DNA of 64,000 bases from RHKX01 sp963839535 (GCA_963839535.1 CAWIVF010000004.1:1-64000), one strand, 5' to 3'; positions 51,923-63,542 are shown, counted from the stretch's first letter. The notes: generated from the sequence alone by a model not told the origin. A program made the numbers and translations.

Positions 51923-53264
51923 TCAGCCGCGCAGCTCGGCGATGAAGAACCCATCGGTCCCGTCGCGGTCGGGAAGGGTCTGCAGGCAGCGCGGATCCTC
52001 GGGCAGCGACAGCCCCGGGGCCGCGCCGCCGAGGTCGACCAGGTCGCCGGAGGCGGCGCCGATCACCGCGAGGTTCTCCCGCCGCGAGATCGTGCAGGTC
52101 GAGTAGAGGATCCTGCCGCCCGGCCGCACGGCCTCCGCCGCGCGCTCGAGGATGCGCCCGGCCAGCTCCGCGGTCGCGCCGATCGTCTCGGGGCTGCGGC
52201 GCCAGCGGGCGTCGGGGCGCGACGCGAGGGTCCCGAGGCCCGAGCAGGGCGGATCGACGAGGACGGCGTCGAAGCCGCCCTCCGGCGGGGGCGCCGTGGC
52301 GTCGGCGCAGATCACCTCGACGGCCCCGGCCCCGGTTCGCTCGCAGAGCTCGCGCAGCTCGCTCGCGCGGCCGGGATCGCGCTCGACGGCCACCAGGCCG
52401 GCTCCCGCGTTCCCCAGCCCCGCGGCGATCTGGGTCGCCTTGACGCCCGGGCCGGCGCAGAGGTCGAGGATCCGCTCGCCGGGCTCCGGGGCGAGGGTCT
52501 CGACGACATGGGCCGAGCCCCTTGATTGGGGGACGAGCACGCCTCCGTCGACGGCCTTCTCGACCGCCTCCCAGGCGCCACCGTCGACGACGATCGACGG
52601 CTCGCGGAGCCGGGGCCCGGCCGGGGTCGGGAGCGTGCGCCTCCACGCCGGCGGCCAGCAGTTCCGCGAGCACCTCGGCCGGCTCGCCCCGCAGGCCGTT
52701 GACCCGATAGGCGCGCTCCGGCGGCAGGTTCACGGTCTCCAGCAGGGCGCGGGCGCGATCGGGCCCCAGCTCCTCCCACCAGAGCTCGGCGAGCCAGGGC
52801 GGCACGGAGTGGGCCACCGCGGCGGCCGCCGGATCGGCGTCGCTCAGCCCGGCGAGGAGCTGCGACTGCTCGCGCGCGGCGCGGCGCAGGACCGCGTTGA
52901 CGAGCCCGGAGCCGCGCCGGCGGCCTCCCGGCCCCTTCGCCAGCGTCACCGCCTGGTCGACCGCGGCGTGGTCGGCATGGCCGGTGGCGAAGAGCAGCTC
53001 GAACATCCCCAGCCGCAGCGCCGCCAGCAGGGGCGGGTCGATCTTCGCGACCCCGCGCCCCGCGAGCTGCTCGATGAAGTGGTCGCTGGTCCCCCGCCGC
53101 TGGACCGAGCCATAGGCGAGGGCCTGGGCCTGGGCGCGCTCGCGGCCGGCGAGGTGGAGGCGGCTCGCGGCGCTCCGCAGCGCCCGGTCGGCCCACGCCG
53201 CCTCCTCGAAGACCCGCCGAAGCGTCTCGTAGGCCGCCAGCCGGGCGGGCGTCGGTGCGCTCAA
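51923..53264 (-). CDS. rsmB: 16S rRNA (cytosine967-C5)-methyltransferase RsmB (one frame break)
   Basis: About 447 residues. N-terminal NusB-like domain (YETLRRVFEEAAWADRALRS, RRGTSDHFIEQLAGR, VDQAVTLAKGPGGRRRGSGL), then after one extra base near 52603, the methyltransferase: LDLCAGPGVKATQIAAGLG, VLVDPPCSGLGTLASRPDAR, ILYSTCTISRREN with nucleophile and general Cys. TTG 53264 overlaps the fmt stop as TTGA. Confidence 0.92.
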
Positions 53265-54200
53265 GCCGTCGCCGCCCGCTCAGGGACTCCGCGGCCACGG
53301 AGGTAATCGGAGGCGGCCATCCAGCGACCCCCCGCGGGCTGGACCTCGCCGATCGCGAGGGCGCCGGAGCCGAACCCGAGCAGCAGCCTGCCCTCGACCG
53401 CGGCGAACTCGCCCGGCTCGGGCCCGCCCTCGAGCGGCTCCACCGAGCGCAGCCCGAGCCGCTCGCCCTCGCCCGCCAGGGCGACGAAGGCGCCGACGTG
53501 CGGGGTCAGCGCCCGCACGCGGAGGGCCTCCGAGGCGGCCGGGCGGGCGACGTCGACCCGCCGCTCGGCGGACTCGATCTTCTCCGCGTAGGTGACGCCG
53601 TCCTCGGGCTGCGGGGTGAGCTCCAGGTCACCCGTCGCGTGCAGATCCAGCGCCTCGACGAGGAGGCGCCCGCCGAGGCGCGCGAGCCGATCCGAGAGCG
53701 AGCCGAAGTCGTCGGAATGCTCGATCGCCACCTCCTCCCGCAACGCGACCGGGCCGGAGTCGAGCCCCTCGGTCAGCTTCATCACGCAGACGCCCGTCTG
53801 CCGGTCGCCGGCCATGATCGCCCGCTCGATCGGGGCGGCGCCGCGCCAGCGCGGCAGCAGGGACGGATGGATGTTGAGCATCGGCAGCTCGTCGATCAGC
53901 GGGGCCTTGATGAGCTGGCCGAACGCGCACACGGTCGCCACCGCGGGCTCCGCCGCCAGCACCGCGGCACGGGATTCGTCGCGGTTGATGCTCTCGGTCT
54001 GATGCAGCTCGATCCCCAGCTCCCGCGCCCGATCGGCGGCCGGCGGCGAGCCGGTCCGCCTTCCCCTCCCCTGCCGGCGGTCGGGCGGGGTGACGACCAG
54101 GGCCGGCCGATGCGGCGGATCCGGCGAGGACCTCGAGCACCGCGGCGGCGAACTCCGAGGTGCCGCAGAAGACGTTGGCGACGCCGGGGCCCGGGCTCAA
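53261..54200 (-). CDS. fmt: methionyl-tRNA formyltransferase (one frame break)
   Basis: About 312 residues with one extra base near 54110. VANVFCGTSEFAAAVLEVLA, ALVVTPPDRRQGRGRR, MLNIHPSLLPRWRGAAPIERA (catalytic Asn-His region), TGVCVMKLTEGLDSGPV, ARLGGRLLVEALD; C-terminal OB-like domain. It formylates initiator Met-tRNA. TTG 54200 overlaps the def stop (TTGA). Confidence 0.93.
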
Positions 54201-54872
54201 CGTTCGCCGGCCGGCGCCTCCGCCTCGGGGGCGGCGTCGCTCTCGGTTCCGGGCTCCGGATCGGGCTCCAGCATGCCGGGGTCGAAGTGCTCACCGGCAC
54301 GCAGGGCGCGGAGCGCGGCGCGGCGCTGCTCCCGAACGGTCCGGTCGAGGATCAGCACGCCGTCGAGGTGGTCGATCTCGTGCTGGAGGACGCGCGCCTC
54401 GAGGCCGGCCGCCTCGATCAGCAGCGGGGCGCCACTCAGGTCGCGGGCGCTGACCCGGGCGAAAAGCGGCCGCTCCACGTCGACGACGATCCCCGACAGG
54501 CTGAGGCAGCCCTCCTCCGCGGTGACGAGGTCGTCGGAGACCCACTCGACCTCGGGATTGACGAGCGCCCGCGGCTCGGAGTCGGGACCGGCCTGGAAGA
54601 CGAGCATCCGCCGCATCGCGCCGAGCTGGGTCGCGGCGAGGCCGATGCCCATGCGCGCCCTGCATCAGCGCGATCATCCGCTCCGCCTCCGCCTCGAGCT
54701 CGGGGCCGAAGGCGGTCACCTCGGAGGCCCGCGACTTCAGCACCGGGTCGCCGAACTGGCGCACCTCGCTGAGCGCCTCGCGACGGCGCTCGAGCGTCTC
54801 CTCGTCGATCGCGGGGCTCTCCTCGGAGGGCTCGGCCTCGATCGGCTCGGCGGTGGTGGGTTCGTCGGCCAC
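54197..54872 (-). CDS. def: peptide deformylase with acidic N- and C-terminal extensions (one frame break)
   Basis: About 225 residues; one extra base near 54655 breaks the frame just before GIGLAATQLG. Motifs 1-3 are complete: GIGLAATQLG, EEGCLSLSG (Cys metal ligand) and QHEIDHLDG (two His and Glu). It strips formyl from nascent peptides. About 30 acidic residues at the start and about 30 at the end are extra to the family. The core is regular. GTG 54872 chosen; the frame is open to 54911. Confidence 0.92.
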
Positions 54873-54916
54873 GCCGGCAATCTTAGAAGGGGGTCCCGGG
54901 ACGACGTTCATGATCT

Positions 54917-54983
54917 CCCGTCCCGGTGGCCCCCCTCCCGGCGAGACCGGACGCGAAGCGGAGGATCTCGCCGGAGTTATCTA
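54917..54983. repeat. copy B of the dispersed ~70-bp intergenic repeat
   Basis: It starts at the priA stop and extends into the gap before def; see copy A at 30768-30837. The core CGGACGCGAAGCGGAGGATC is at 54948-54967. Confidence 0.7.
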
Positions 54984-54984
54984 G

Positions 54985-57186
54985 CTACTGCGGATCGACG
55001 TCGACCGCGAGCGTCGCCCCGCGCAGGGCCCGGGTCAGCTCGGGCCGCTCGAGCACGGCCCGGATCGCGGCGGCGTCGGCGCCCGGGTCGGCGGTCTTGA
55101 TCAGCAGACGGCGGCGGAACCGGTTGCGGCGCCGGAAGCGCGGGGCCGGGCCGAGCAGCTCCGATCCGGCGCTCAGGCCGGGACCGATCGCGGCGGCGAG
55201 CTGGGTGCCGAGCGCCGTCAGGGCGCGCTCGTCCGGCCCGGCGAACTCGATCGCGATCAGCGAGGCGAACGGCGGGTAGCCGAACTCCCTGCGTCGCTCC
55301 AGCTCCCCCGCCAGGAAACCCGGAGCGTCGTGGCGGGCCGCCGCGACGATCGGCACCGCGTCCGGCGCGAGGGTCTGGATCAGGACCCGCCCCCCGCGCT
55401 CGCCGCGACCGCTGCGCCCGGCGAGCTGGGCGACGAGCGAGAAGGTGCGCTCCTCGGCGCGGAAGTCCGGGTAGCGCAGGGTCGAGTCGGCGTCGATCAG
55501 GACGCTCAGCGAGACGTCGTGGAAGTCGTGGCCCTTGGCGACCATCTGCGTCCCGACGAGGACGCCGCCGTCGGCCGCCCCGAAGGCGGCAAGGACGCGA
55601 CCGTGGCCGTCCCGGCCGGAGGCGCTGTCGGCGTCGAGGCGGAAGACCGGCGCGGGCGCGACCAGCTCGCCGATCAGGTCCTCGATCCGCTGGGTGCCGG
55701 CGCCGTGGCGGATGATCGAGACCGAGCCGCAGGAGGGGCATTCGGTCGGCACGGGCGCTGTGTGGCCGCAGTGATGACACCCGATCCTCGCCCCGGCCCC
55801 GCCCGAGCGGCCACGGTGCAGGACGAGCGAGACGTCGCAGGAGGGGCAGCTGACCGCCTCGCCGCAGGAGGCGCAGCTGAGATGCGGCGAGAAGCCCCTG
55901 CGGTTCAGCATCACGATCGCCTTCTCCCCCTCGCCGAGCGAGCCGAGCGCCTCGCGCGTGCGCTCGTGGAGCGGCCCGGCGCTGGGACCGGTCTCGCGCA
56001 TGTCGAGCACGTCGACCGGGGGCATCCCCCGGCCGTCGACCCGCTCGGGCAGCTCGAGGCGCTCGAGCTCCGCCCAGGTCTCGGGGCGCGGCGTGGCGCT
56101 GCCGGCGACGAGAACCGCTCCGGCCTCGGCGGCGCGGCGCCGCGCCACGGCCCGGGCGTCGTAGCGGGGGTCCCCCTCCTGCTTGTAGGAGGAGTCGTGC
56201 TCCTCGTCGATCACGATCAGCCCGAGGTCGCGGAGCGGCGCGAAGATCGCCGAGCGCGGGCCCACGCAGACCCGCGCCTCCCCCGATCGCAGCCGTCGCC
56301 ACTCGTCGAAGCGCTCCCCCTCCGAGAGCCCGGAGTGGATCACCGCGACGCGGTCGCCGAGGCGGGCGGCAACGCGGCCGAGCGTCTGCGGCGTGAGCCC
56401 GATCTCCGGGACGAGCAGGATCGCGCTGCGGTCGCGCTCCAGCGCCGCCTCGATCGCAGCCAGATAGACCTCCGTCTTGCCGGAGCCGGTGACGCCGTGC
56501 AGCAGCCGCTCGCGCGGGCCCTCGCCGTCGAGCGCCGCCACGAGGGACCGCACGCAACCCTCCTGCGCCGCCGAGAGCTGCACCCGCCCCGCGACCGCTC
56601 CCACCGTGTCGATCGTGGGCCGCCGCCGCACCTCGCGCTCCTCCTGGCGGACCAGGCCGCGCTCCGCGAGGCGGGCGAGCACCGCCGAGTCGGCGCCGGC
56701 CAGGCGAACGAGGTCGGAGCCGGAGAGATCCTCGGCCTCGGCGAGGGCCGCCAGCGCCGCGCGCTGGCGCTCCCCCAGGCGCACCTCGCCGGCGAGCGCG
56801 GCGCGTCCCTCCTCGGTGATCCGCGCGCGCCGCTCGGTCCGCGCCCGGGCGGCGCGCGGGACGCCTGCGCCCGAGCCGGGCGGCAGGACCAGCGCCAGGC
56901 CACGCGAGGGCGTGGAGCAGTAGCGCTCCGCCACCCAGAGGCCGAGGCGGACGAGCTCGGGCGTCGCGCCCGCCTCGAGCGCCTCGATCGGCTCGGCCAG
57001 CCGGTCGGGGGCGACGTCGGTGCGGTCGGTGAGCCCGACCACGACCCCGAGCATCCGCCGGTTCCCGAACGGCACCATCAGCAGGGAGCCCACGTCCACC
57101 CCCCGCATCGCCGCCGGGATCCGGTAGTCGAACGGCCCACGCAGCGCGCGGGCCGTCGTTATCGGCTCGACCTTGGCGATGTCCAT
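54985..57186 (-). CDS. priA: primosomal protein N' (PriA helicase)
   Basis: 733 residues, in frame. N-terminal 3'-end-binding domain (PITTARALRGPFDYRIPAAM), helicase Walker A LLHGVTGSGKTEVYLAAIE, DEEH box VIDEEHDSSYKQEGDPRYDA, VAGSATPRPETW, MLNRRGFSPHLSCASCGEAV with eight Cys zinc module (CPSC, CHHC, CPSC), GTQMVAKGHDFHDV, QLAGRSGRGERGG. Many Actinomycetota have a PriA with lost ATPase motifs; here they are complete. It restarts forks. Start ATG 57186 chosen over GTG 57213. Confidence 0.95.
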   Translation of the reverse strand: MDIAKVEPITTARALRGPFDYRIPAAMRGVDVGSLLMVPFGNRRMLGVVVGLTDRTDVAPDRLAEPIEALEAGATPELVRLGLWVAERYCSTPSRGLALVLPPGSGAGVPRAARARTERRARITEEGRAALAGEVRLGERQRAALAALAEAEDLSGSDLVRLAGADSAVLARLAERGLVRQEEREVRRRPTIDTVGAVAGRVQLSAAQEGCVRSLVAALDGEGPRERLLHGVTGSGKTEVYLAAIEAALERDRSAILLVPEIGLTPQTLGRVAARLGDRVAVIHSGLSEGERFDEWRRLRSGEARVCVGPRSAIFAPLRDLGLIVIDEEHDSSYKQEGDPRYDARAVARRRAAEAGAVLVAGSATPRPETWAELERLELPERVDGRGMPPVDVLDMRETGPSAGPLHERTREALGSLGEGEKAIVMLNRRGFSPHLSCASCGEAVSCPSCDVSLVLHRGRSGGAGARIGCHHCGHTAPVPTECPSCGSVSIIRHGAGTQRIEDLIGELVAPAPVFRLDADSASGRDGHGRVLAAFGAADGGVLVGTQMVAKGHDFHDVSLSVLIDADSTLRYPDFRAEERTFSLVAQLAGRSGRGERGGRVLIQTLAPDAVPIVAAARHDAPGFLAGELERRREFGYPPFASLIAIEFAGPDERALTALGTQLAAAIGPGLSAGSELLGPAPRFRRRNRFRRRLLIKTADPGADAAAIRAVLERPELTRALRGATLAVDVDPQ

Positions 57187-57232
57187 CACGCGATCCAAGC
57201 TACGTCTTTCCACGGATGCCCCCCGCGCCGTA

Positions 57233-57238
57233 TATCTT
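57233..57238 (+). promoter_or_regulatory. putative -10 (TATCTT) of the PH-domain gene
   Basis: TATCTT ends 6 nt before GTG 57245 and lies in the 58-bp gap divergent from priA; consistent with leaderless transcription. Confidence 0.4.
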
Positions 57239-57244
57239 GGGCCC

Positions 57245-57784
57245 GTGGCGCTGAACCTCGGTCCAGGAGAGCAGATCGTCTTCGAGGGACATCCCTCTTG
57301 GCGCGCGATCCTCGGGTTCTACTTGAAGGGCGCGCTGCTGATCGCGGTGATCGTCGCTCTGACCGTCTTCTACGGGAACACGATCGGCGACGACGTGAGC
57401 GAGACCGCGATCACGATCGAGCTGATCGGCGGCGGCGCGATCGTCGCCCTCGTCGGCTTCCTGCGACGGGTCGCGACCCGCTACACGATCACCAACCGGC
57501 GCCTGCACATCAAGCACGGGATGATCTCGCGCAACGTCCAGGAGACGAAGATCGAGCGGGTCCAGGACGTCAACTACCGCCAGTCGATGTTCCAGCGGAT
57601 CATGCAGATCGGTGACGTCGACTTCGACACGGCGGCCACCAATCCCGATGGCGACTTCGTCTTCGCCGGCGTCGCGCAGCCCGAGCGCGTCGTCGATCGC
57701 GTCCACCACGCAACGGAACCGCTGGCAAGCGGTCCGCAGGGCCGCTCCGGCCTCGGCGACGAGCGCAGCGACCTCCCGCGCTGA
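57245..57784 (+). CDS. bacterial PH-domain membrane protein
   Basis: 179 residues: LGPGEQIVFEGHPSWRAIL, two hydrophobic helices (about 24-41 and 55-74), then bPH_2 domain (TRYTITNRRLHIKHGMISRN, IERVQDVNYRQSMFQRIM, VDFDTAATNPDG). Related to YdbT/YvbH-type membrane proteins of unknown role. The C-terminal tail is atypical and the next gene lacks a good start, so the two may be one protein broken by an inserted base near 57715. Confidence 0.8.
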   Translation: MALNLGPGEQIVFEGHPSWRAILGFYLKGALLIAVIVALTVFYGNTIGDDVSETAITIELIGGGAIVALVGFLRRVATRYTITNRRLHIKHGMISRNVQETKIERVQDVNYRQSMFQRIMQIGDVDFDTAATNPDGDFVFAGVAQPERVVDRVHHATEPLASGPQGRSGLGDERSDLPR

Positions 57785-57821
57785 CATCCGCGAGCGCGCG
57801 GAGCGTCTGCTCCGCGAGCCC

Positions 57822-58979
57822 GTGGGGATCTCAGACCTGGCGCTGGCGTTCGAGGAGACCACCGCATCCTCAGCCGACGTCCACGTCGGCGGCGAGAGCT
57901 TCTTCCCGCTGATCCTCGCGGACATCGATTCGGCCACCTCCTCGGTGCACGTCAATCAGTTCGGGTTCAAGCCGGGCGCGATCGGCGAGCAGTTCGCCGC
58001 GGCACTGCTCGCCAAGGCCGCGGCGGGGATCCCGGTCCGGCTGGTGGTCGACTCGGTGGGATCGCGCCCCGACGGAGCGAGCCGCGAGCTGTACGAGCGA
58101 CTGGTGAACGGGGGCGTTGAGGTGCGCGTGGTGCGCGCAACGGGCTGGCGGGCCTCGTCCCAGCCGGCCATCTCGGGTGGTCGCGAGTCGCTGGAACCTC
58201 GACCAGATCGGCCACGTCGACCATCGCAAGTGCGTGATCGTCGACGGGCGGATCGGCTGGGTCGGGGGCGCCGGCGTCGAGGACCACTTCGCCGACGGCC
58301 GCTTCCACGATCTGTTCCTGCGGGTCACCGGGCCCGTCGTCTCGCAACTGCAGCTGGTCTCGATCGCGACATTCCGCTGGCTCGGCGGGGAGATCCCGCT
58401 CGACCAGCTCGACGCGCTGCTGCCGCCAGCACGAGGACGTCGGTGAGTCCGGTCCCGGCGACCGTCCTGCACAACGCACCCGGCGACTACCGCCCGATCA
58501 CGACGGCGATCGCGGACCTGATCGACGGCGCGACGGAGACGCTCGACGTCGTCAACCCCTACGTCAGCGACAGGCGGATGATCATGCGGATCATCGCCGC
58601 CGCCGAGCGCGGCGCGCGGGTGCGGCTGTTCGTCCCCGCCAAGGCGAACAACGTCGCCTGCGCCGGCGCGCAGCTGTTCCATCACAAGGCGCTGCTCGGA
58701 GCGGGCGTGCGCATCATCGGACACCCGGCGATGCTGCACGCGAAGGCGTTCGTCCGCGACGGCGAGGACGTCCTCATCGGCACCTGCAACCTCGATTCGT
58801 GGAGCCTCAAGCGCTTCCTCGAGCTCGACGTCCTGGTGCGCTCGCCGGATCTGGCGGCGCAGTTCGACGAGCGCTTCTCGGCTCCCGCGGAGCTTGTCTC
58901 GACCCCGGGTCAGGCAGCCTCGGGGCCGCTCCAGCGGATCTCGTCCGCGGCGTTCGCGGCGATCTCGCCGGTCATCTGA
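57822..58979 (+). CDS. phospholipase D / cardiolipin synthase-like protein (frame breaks)
   Basis: About 385 residues with two HKD active sites: DHRKCVIVDG in the middle frame and LHAKAFVRDGEDVLIGTCNLD in the last. Frame breaks near 58172 and 58432, the second needing two inserted bases or one deletion. GTG 57822 is the only local start; the preceding ADIRERAERLLRE looks coding, so translation may begin earlier. It would join phosphatidyl groups to make cardiolipin, or cleave phosphodiesters, at the membrane. No N-terminal helices seen. Confidence 0.82.
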   Translation: MGISDLALAFEETTASSADVHVGGESFFPLILADIDSATSSVHVNQFGFKPGAIGEQFAAALLAKAAAGIPVRLVVDSVGSRPDGASRELYERLVNGGVEVRVVRATGWRASSQPAISGGRESLEPRPDRPRRPSQVRDRRRADRLGRGRRRRGPLRRRPLPRSVPAGHRARRLATAAGLDRDIPLARRGDPARPARRAAAASTRTSVSPVPATVLHNAPGDYRPITTAIADLIDGATETLDVVNPYVSDRRMIMRIIAAAERGARVRLFVPAKANNVACAGAQLFHHKALLGAGVRIIGHPAMLHAKAFVRDGEDVLIGTCNLDSWSLKRFLELDVLVRSPDLAAQFDERFSAPAELVSTPGQAASGPLQRISSAAFAAISPVI

Positions 58980-60104
58980 GCCGCCGGCCGCCGGCTCATC
59001 CCGGCCGGCCCGTGCTTGCCGGAGGCGTGGCGCTGATGGAGGCCGAACGCCGCAAGCCCCACCGGCAGCGGCAGCCAGTAGGTGAAGAGGCGATAGATGA
59101 ACGTGGCGAGGACGGCGTCCGCCGCATCGACCCCGGCGAGCACCAGGGTCGCGGTGAGGCCGGCCTCGACGAAGCCCAGGCCGCCGGGGGTGACCGGGAT
59201 CTGCGACAGCAGCTGAGCGGCGCAGAACGCGAGCAGGACGAGGCCGGGCACCGGATAGGAGCCGACCGCCGCCAGCGCACGCCAGCAGGATCGCGTAGTC
59301 GAAGGCCCAGCGCGCCGACCGTGGCCAGCAGCGCCGGCTTCCAGCTCGCCCCCAGGGTGGTCTTGAGCCGGTCGCGCTCGCGGCGCAGCCGGTCGGGCAG
59401 GCCGGTCAGCGGCTCTGACTTCCGCCGGATCCGGTTGCGGACGGTCTGCACCGCCCGCCCGGTCCAGGCCAGGAAGCCGTCCCGATTCATCAGCAGCGCC
59501 CCGACCGCGGCGAGCAGCGCGAAGACTCCGAGGCTGACGTAGGCGGCATCCGCCAGGCCCCGGTCGACCGAACCGCCGATGAGGGCCGGCAGCGCCAGGA
59601 CCGGGAGCCCGAGCACGACGGCGAACGTGAGCAGGTTCACCGCCGTCAGCGCGGCGACGACGGCGGGGCCCGGCTGGCCGCGCTCGACGAGCATCTTGTA
59701 CTGAAGGGCGCCCCCGACCGCCCCGCCGCCGGGGGCGATCTTCGCGAGCGCGTTGCCCGCGAGCTGCGAGTCGACGATCGCCGAGATCGGTGCCCGCGGA
59801 AGCGCCAGACGCTGCAGGATCCAGAGGCACGCCAGCGCCAGCGCCTCGAGCGCTCCCAGCGCCAGGAACCAGGCGGGATCGATCGAGTTGAGCTCCCGCC
59901 ACGATCCGAGCAGGTCGAGCAGGCTCGGCGCCACGAGGTAGAGCGAGACCCCGGTGATGCCGACCCAGATCGCCGTCCTGCGGAGGCTCCCCTTCCCCTC
60001 CCCGGAGTCCGGCTTCTCGTCGGTGAAGTCGGGCTCCGCGCGCTCCTCGATCGACCGCTCGAGGCGATCGCCGAGACGCTCGCGGTTATCGGGTCGAGCT
60101 TTCG

Positions 60105-60108
<4 letters not shown>
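58910..60108 (-). CDS. lysylphosphatidylglycerol synthase TM-region (UPF0104/flippase-like) protein (two frame breaks)
   Basis: About 398 residues after removing two bases near 59306 and 59281. Eight or so helices: TAIWVGITGVSLYLVAPSLL, SQLAGNALAKIAPGGGAVGGA (the signature loop), VNLLTFAVVLGLPVLAL, LVLLAFCAAQLLSQIPVTPG, GGLGFVEAGLTATLVLAGVD. Related to the MprF N-terminal flippase. The N-terminal 45 residues are charged. The first codon in frame is CTG 60108, overlapping the metK stop as CTGA; GTG 59934 would delete the first helix. 3' end overlaps the PLD gene by 70 bp. Confidence 0.82.
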
Positions 60109-61355
<1,247 letters not shown>

Positions 61356-61395
61356 CGCTGGCGCTGCCTCATTTCGGTCGCTTGCCCGGGGGATG

Positions 61396-63239
61396 CTAAT
61401 CGCCGCCGAGCGGTGAGGTGGCCACCCCGACCGCCTCCGGCGCTCCCGTGGCGATGCGCAGATCGGTGTCGATCCGCTCTTCGCCGCCGACCACGGCGAG
61501 GGCGGCCGCCGCGCAGGTTGCGCAGGTCGCCGGCGAAGGTGGCGTAAACCGGGTCCGTCGCCAGGCCGACCTCCTCGCCGAGCCGGAAGAGCCCGTCGAG
61601 GTTGAGGTAGGCCAGCAGGGAGACCTCATCCGGCAGCGGCTCGGCCAGCGCGGCGAAGCTCTCGGAGGCGGCCAGCCCGCCGTCCTCCTCCCTCGCCAGG
61701 CGCACCGCGAGGCGGTCGGTCGCGATCAGGAGCCGGTCGGCGAACGTCGCGTAGGTGAGATCGATCTGAGGGTTGAGGAAGAGGCTCTGGGCCTCGACGC
61801 CGGCGATCCGCGACGACTCGAAGGCGGGGACGCTGCCGTCGACGTCGGGCGCAAGCGCGTCGACCACCGGCTGCTGCAGCTCCGCCAGCGCAGTTGCGGC
61901 CTCGGTCTCGTCGATCCCGGCGGCGAGGAGGCTGACGTAAGGCGTGCCCGAGCTGACGACGGTCCCGGGGACGGGCGGCTCGCCGCCGGCGTAGACGGGC
62001 TGCACCGAAAGAGCGATCTCCGAGCCCAGCAGCGGCAGCACGTCGTCCTCGATGCTGATCCCGCCCTTCTTGCGAAGGGACTTCTCGAAGCGGTCGAAGG
62101 ACGCCAGCAGGTCAGGCGCGTCGGCGGCGGCCTGCTCGCGCAGGGAGGCGACGCTGCCCTGGGGCTCGCCGATCCCGAGGTAGGCCAGCGCATCGGCGCC
62201 CACGTCGGCGGTCAGGGTCGGCTCGAAGCTCGGCAGCGCGGCGAAGAACCCAGGCGAGGTCTCGACCCGCTCGGGATCGAGGTCGCTGCGAACCGCGATG
62301 TCGACGTAGTCCCCATCGACGCTGATCGACGCGGCCACACCGGAGGTCGCGGCGGAGTCGACGAAGGTGTCGAGCGACCTGAGCGTCCCCGAGCCGAGCA
62401 TCTCCCTCGCGCCGGAGGGCGACAGGTACGCGTAGGCCAGGGTCTCCTCCGGCAGGCGGTCGATCGCGCCCGCCGAGGGGGCGGACTCCAGGGGGCCGGA
62501 GCCGCGCGGCGGATCGACGATCTGCGCGATCCCGCCCTTCGGCCCGAGCAGCAGGAAGCCCTCGTAGAGCACCGCGGAATAGCCGTCCTCGTCGACGAGG
62601 ACCTCGGTCCCGCCGATGTCGTTGCTGACCGCGGTCGGACCCAGCAGCTCGTCAGCGAAGTCACGGGCGGCGTCCTCGTCGCCCGCCTCGAGCATCAGGA
62701 CCTGGTCGACCTTGCCGGCGCCGGGCAGGACGGCGAGAGCCGCCTCGCCGCCCGACCACGGCCGAACCTCCTCGTCGAAGTCGATCGGCCGCCCCGCCAC
62801 CGACGACACGTCGTCGACGGCGAGCCCGGTGAGCAGCGGCAGCCGCTCGGCGAGGACCTCGGCGGCCTCGAACTGCGCCGTGTCGGAGTCGACGTCGACG
62901 TGGACGTAGGCGACGACGTCGTCGGGAACGAGCGCGATCGCGTCGTCACCGGGTGGGCACTGGTCCCCGCCGGGAGCGGCACAGGGCGCCGAGGGGATGA
63001 CCACGAACCAGATCAGCGCCGCCACCGCGGCGACGATCAGCGCGGCAAGGATCCGGGCCCGCCCGACGTCGGGCAGCGTCGCCCAGTGATCGGCCACCCA
63101 GTGCCCGCCGCTCGAAACGCGCTCGCCGGTCGCAGCGACCGCCCGGCGGATCCGGTCTGCGTCGCGGAGTCGCCGGGCCGACGCCCTCGGTGATCGCGGC
63201 GGCCGCGGCATCGCGCTCGGCGGCCGGGCGGAAGGGCAC
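61396..63239 (-). CDS. DUF3352 family membrane-anchored protein (two frame breaks)
   Basis: About 613 residues with breaks near 63179 and 61515. N-terminal charged region, one helix (RILAALIVAAVAALIWFVV), then a large extracytoplasmic DUF3352 region (ALVPDDVVAYVHVDVDSDT, SVDGDYVDIAVRSDLDPE, FEPTLTADVGADALAYLGIG, LPDEVSLLAYLNLDGLFRL). Function unknown; common in Thermoleophilia. GTG 63239 chosen. Confidence 0.8.
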
Positions 63240-63275
63240 CGAGACCGGCGCGTCGTCGGCCGGCTGTCTCGTGCG

Positions 63276-63533
63276 TCAGCGGCGCCGGCGGCTCGGCGCC
63301 TCCCCGGCCTCGACCGTCACCGCCTCCGGCTCCTCGATCGCCGGGTCGGCGGGTTTCGCGGGGCTCGGGGGCGGCGGCACCCACGGAGGTGGATTCAGCC
63401 TGGCGCCCTGCCTGGCCCTGGCGGTGCGGGCACGCTCGCGCAGCTGCTCGATCCGCTCGCCCGCCGTCCCCGGGGGCGGCAGCAAGCGGCGAAGGCGTTC
63501 GCGCGCCTGCTCGATCCTGCGGTCCCTCGCCAC
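63276..63533 (-). CDS. small Arg- and Pro-rich protein of unknown function
   Basis: 85 residues: an Arg-rich helix (about 1-45), a run of Pro around NPPPWVPPPPSP and an acidic stretch ending RRRR. No domain recognised. It sits between der and the DUF3352 gene with short gaps and could be a linker product of that operon; codon use is normal for the region. Confidence 0.45.
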   Translation of the reverse strand: MARDRRIEQARERLRRLLPPPGTAGERIEQLRERARTARARQGARLNPPPWVPPPPSPAKPADPAIEEPEAVTVEAGEAPSRRRR

Positions 63534-63542
63534 TCGGGACCC

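Noticed and set aside
55330..57615. 761-codon plus-strand frame
   Set aside because: Antisense of priA; no recognisable protein features.
61356..61395. SAM riboswitch ahead of metK
   Set aside because: Only 40 nt are available and no such fold is seen.
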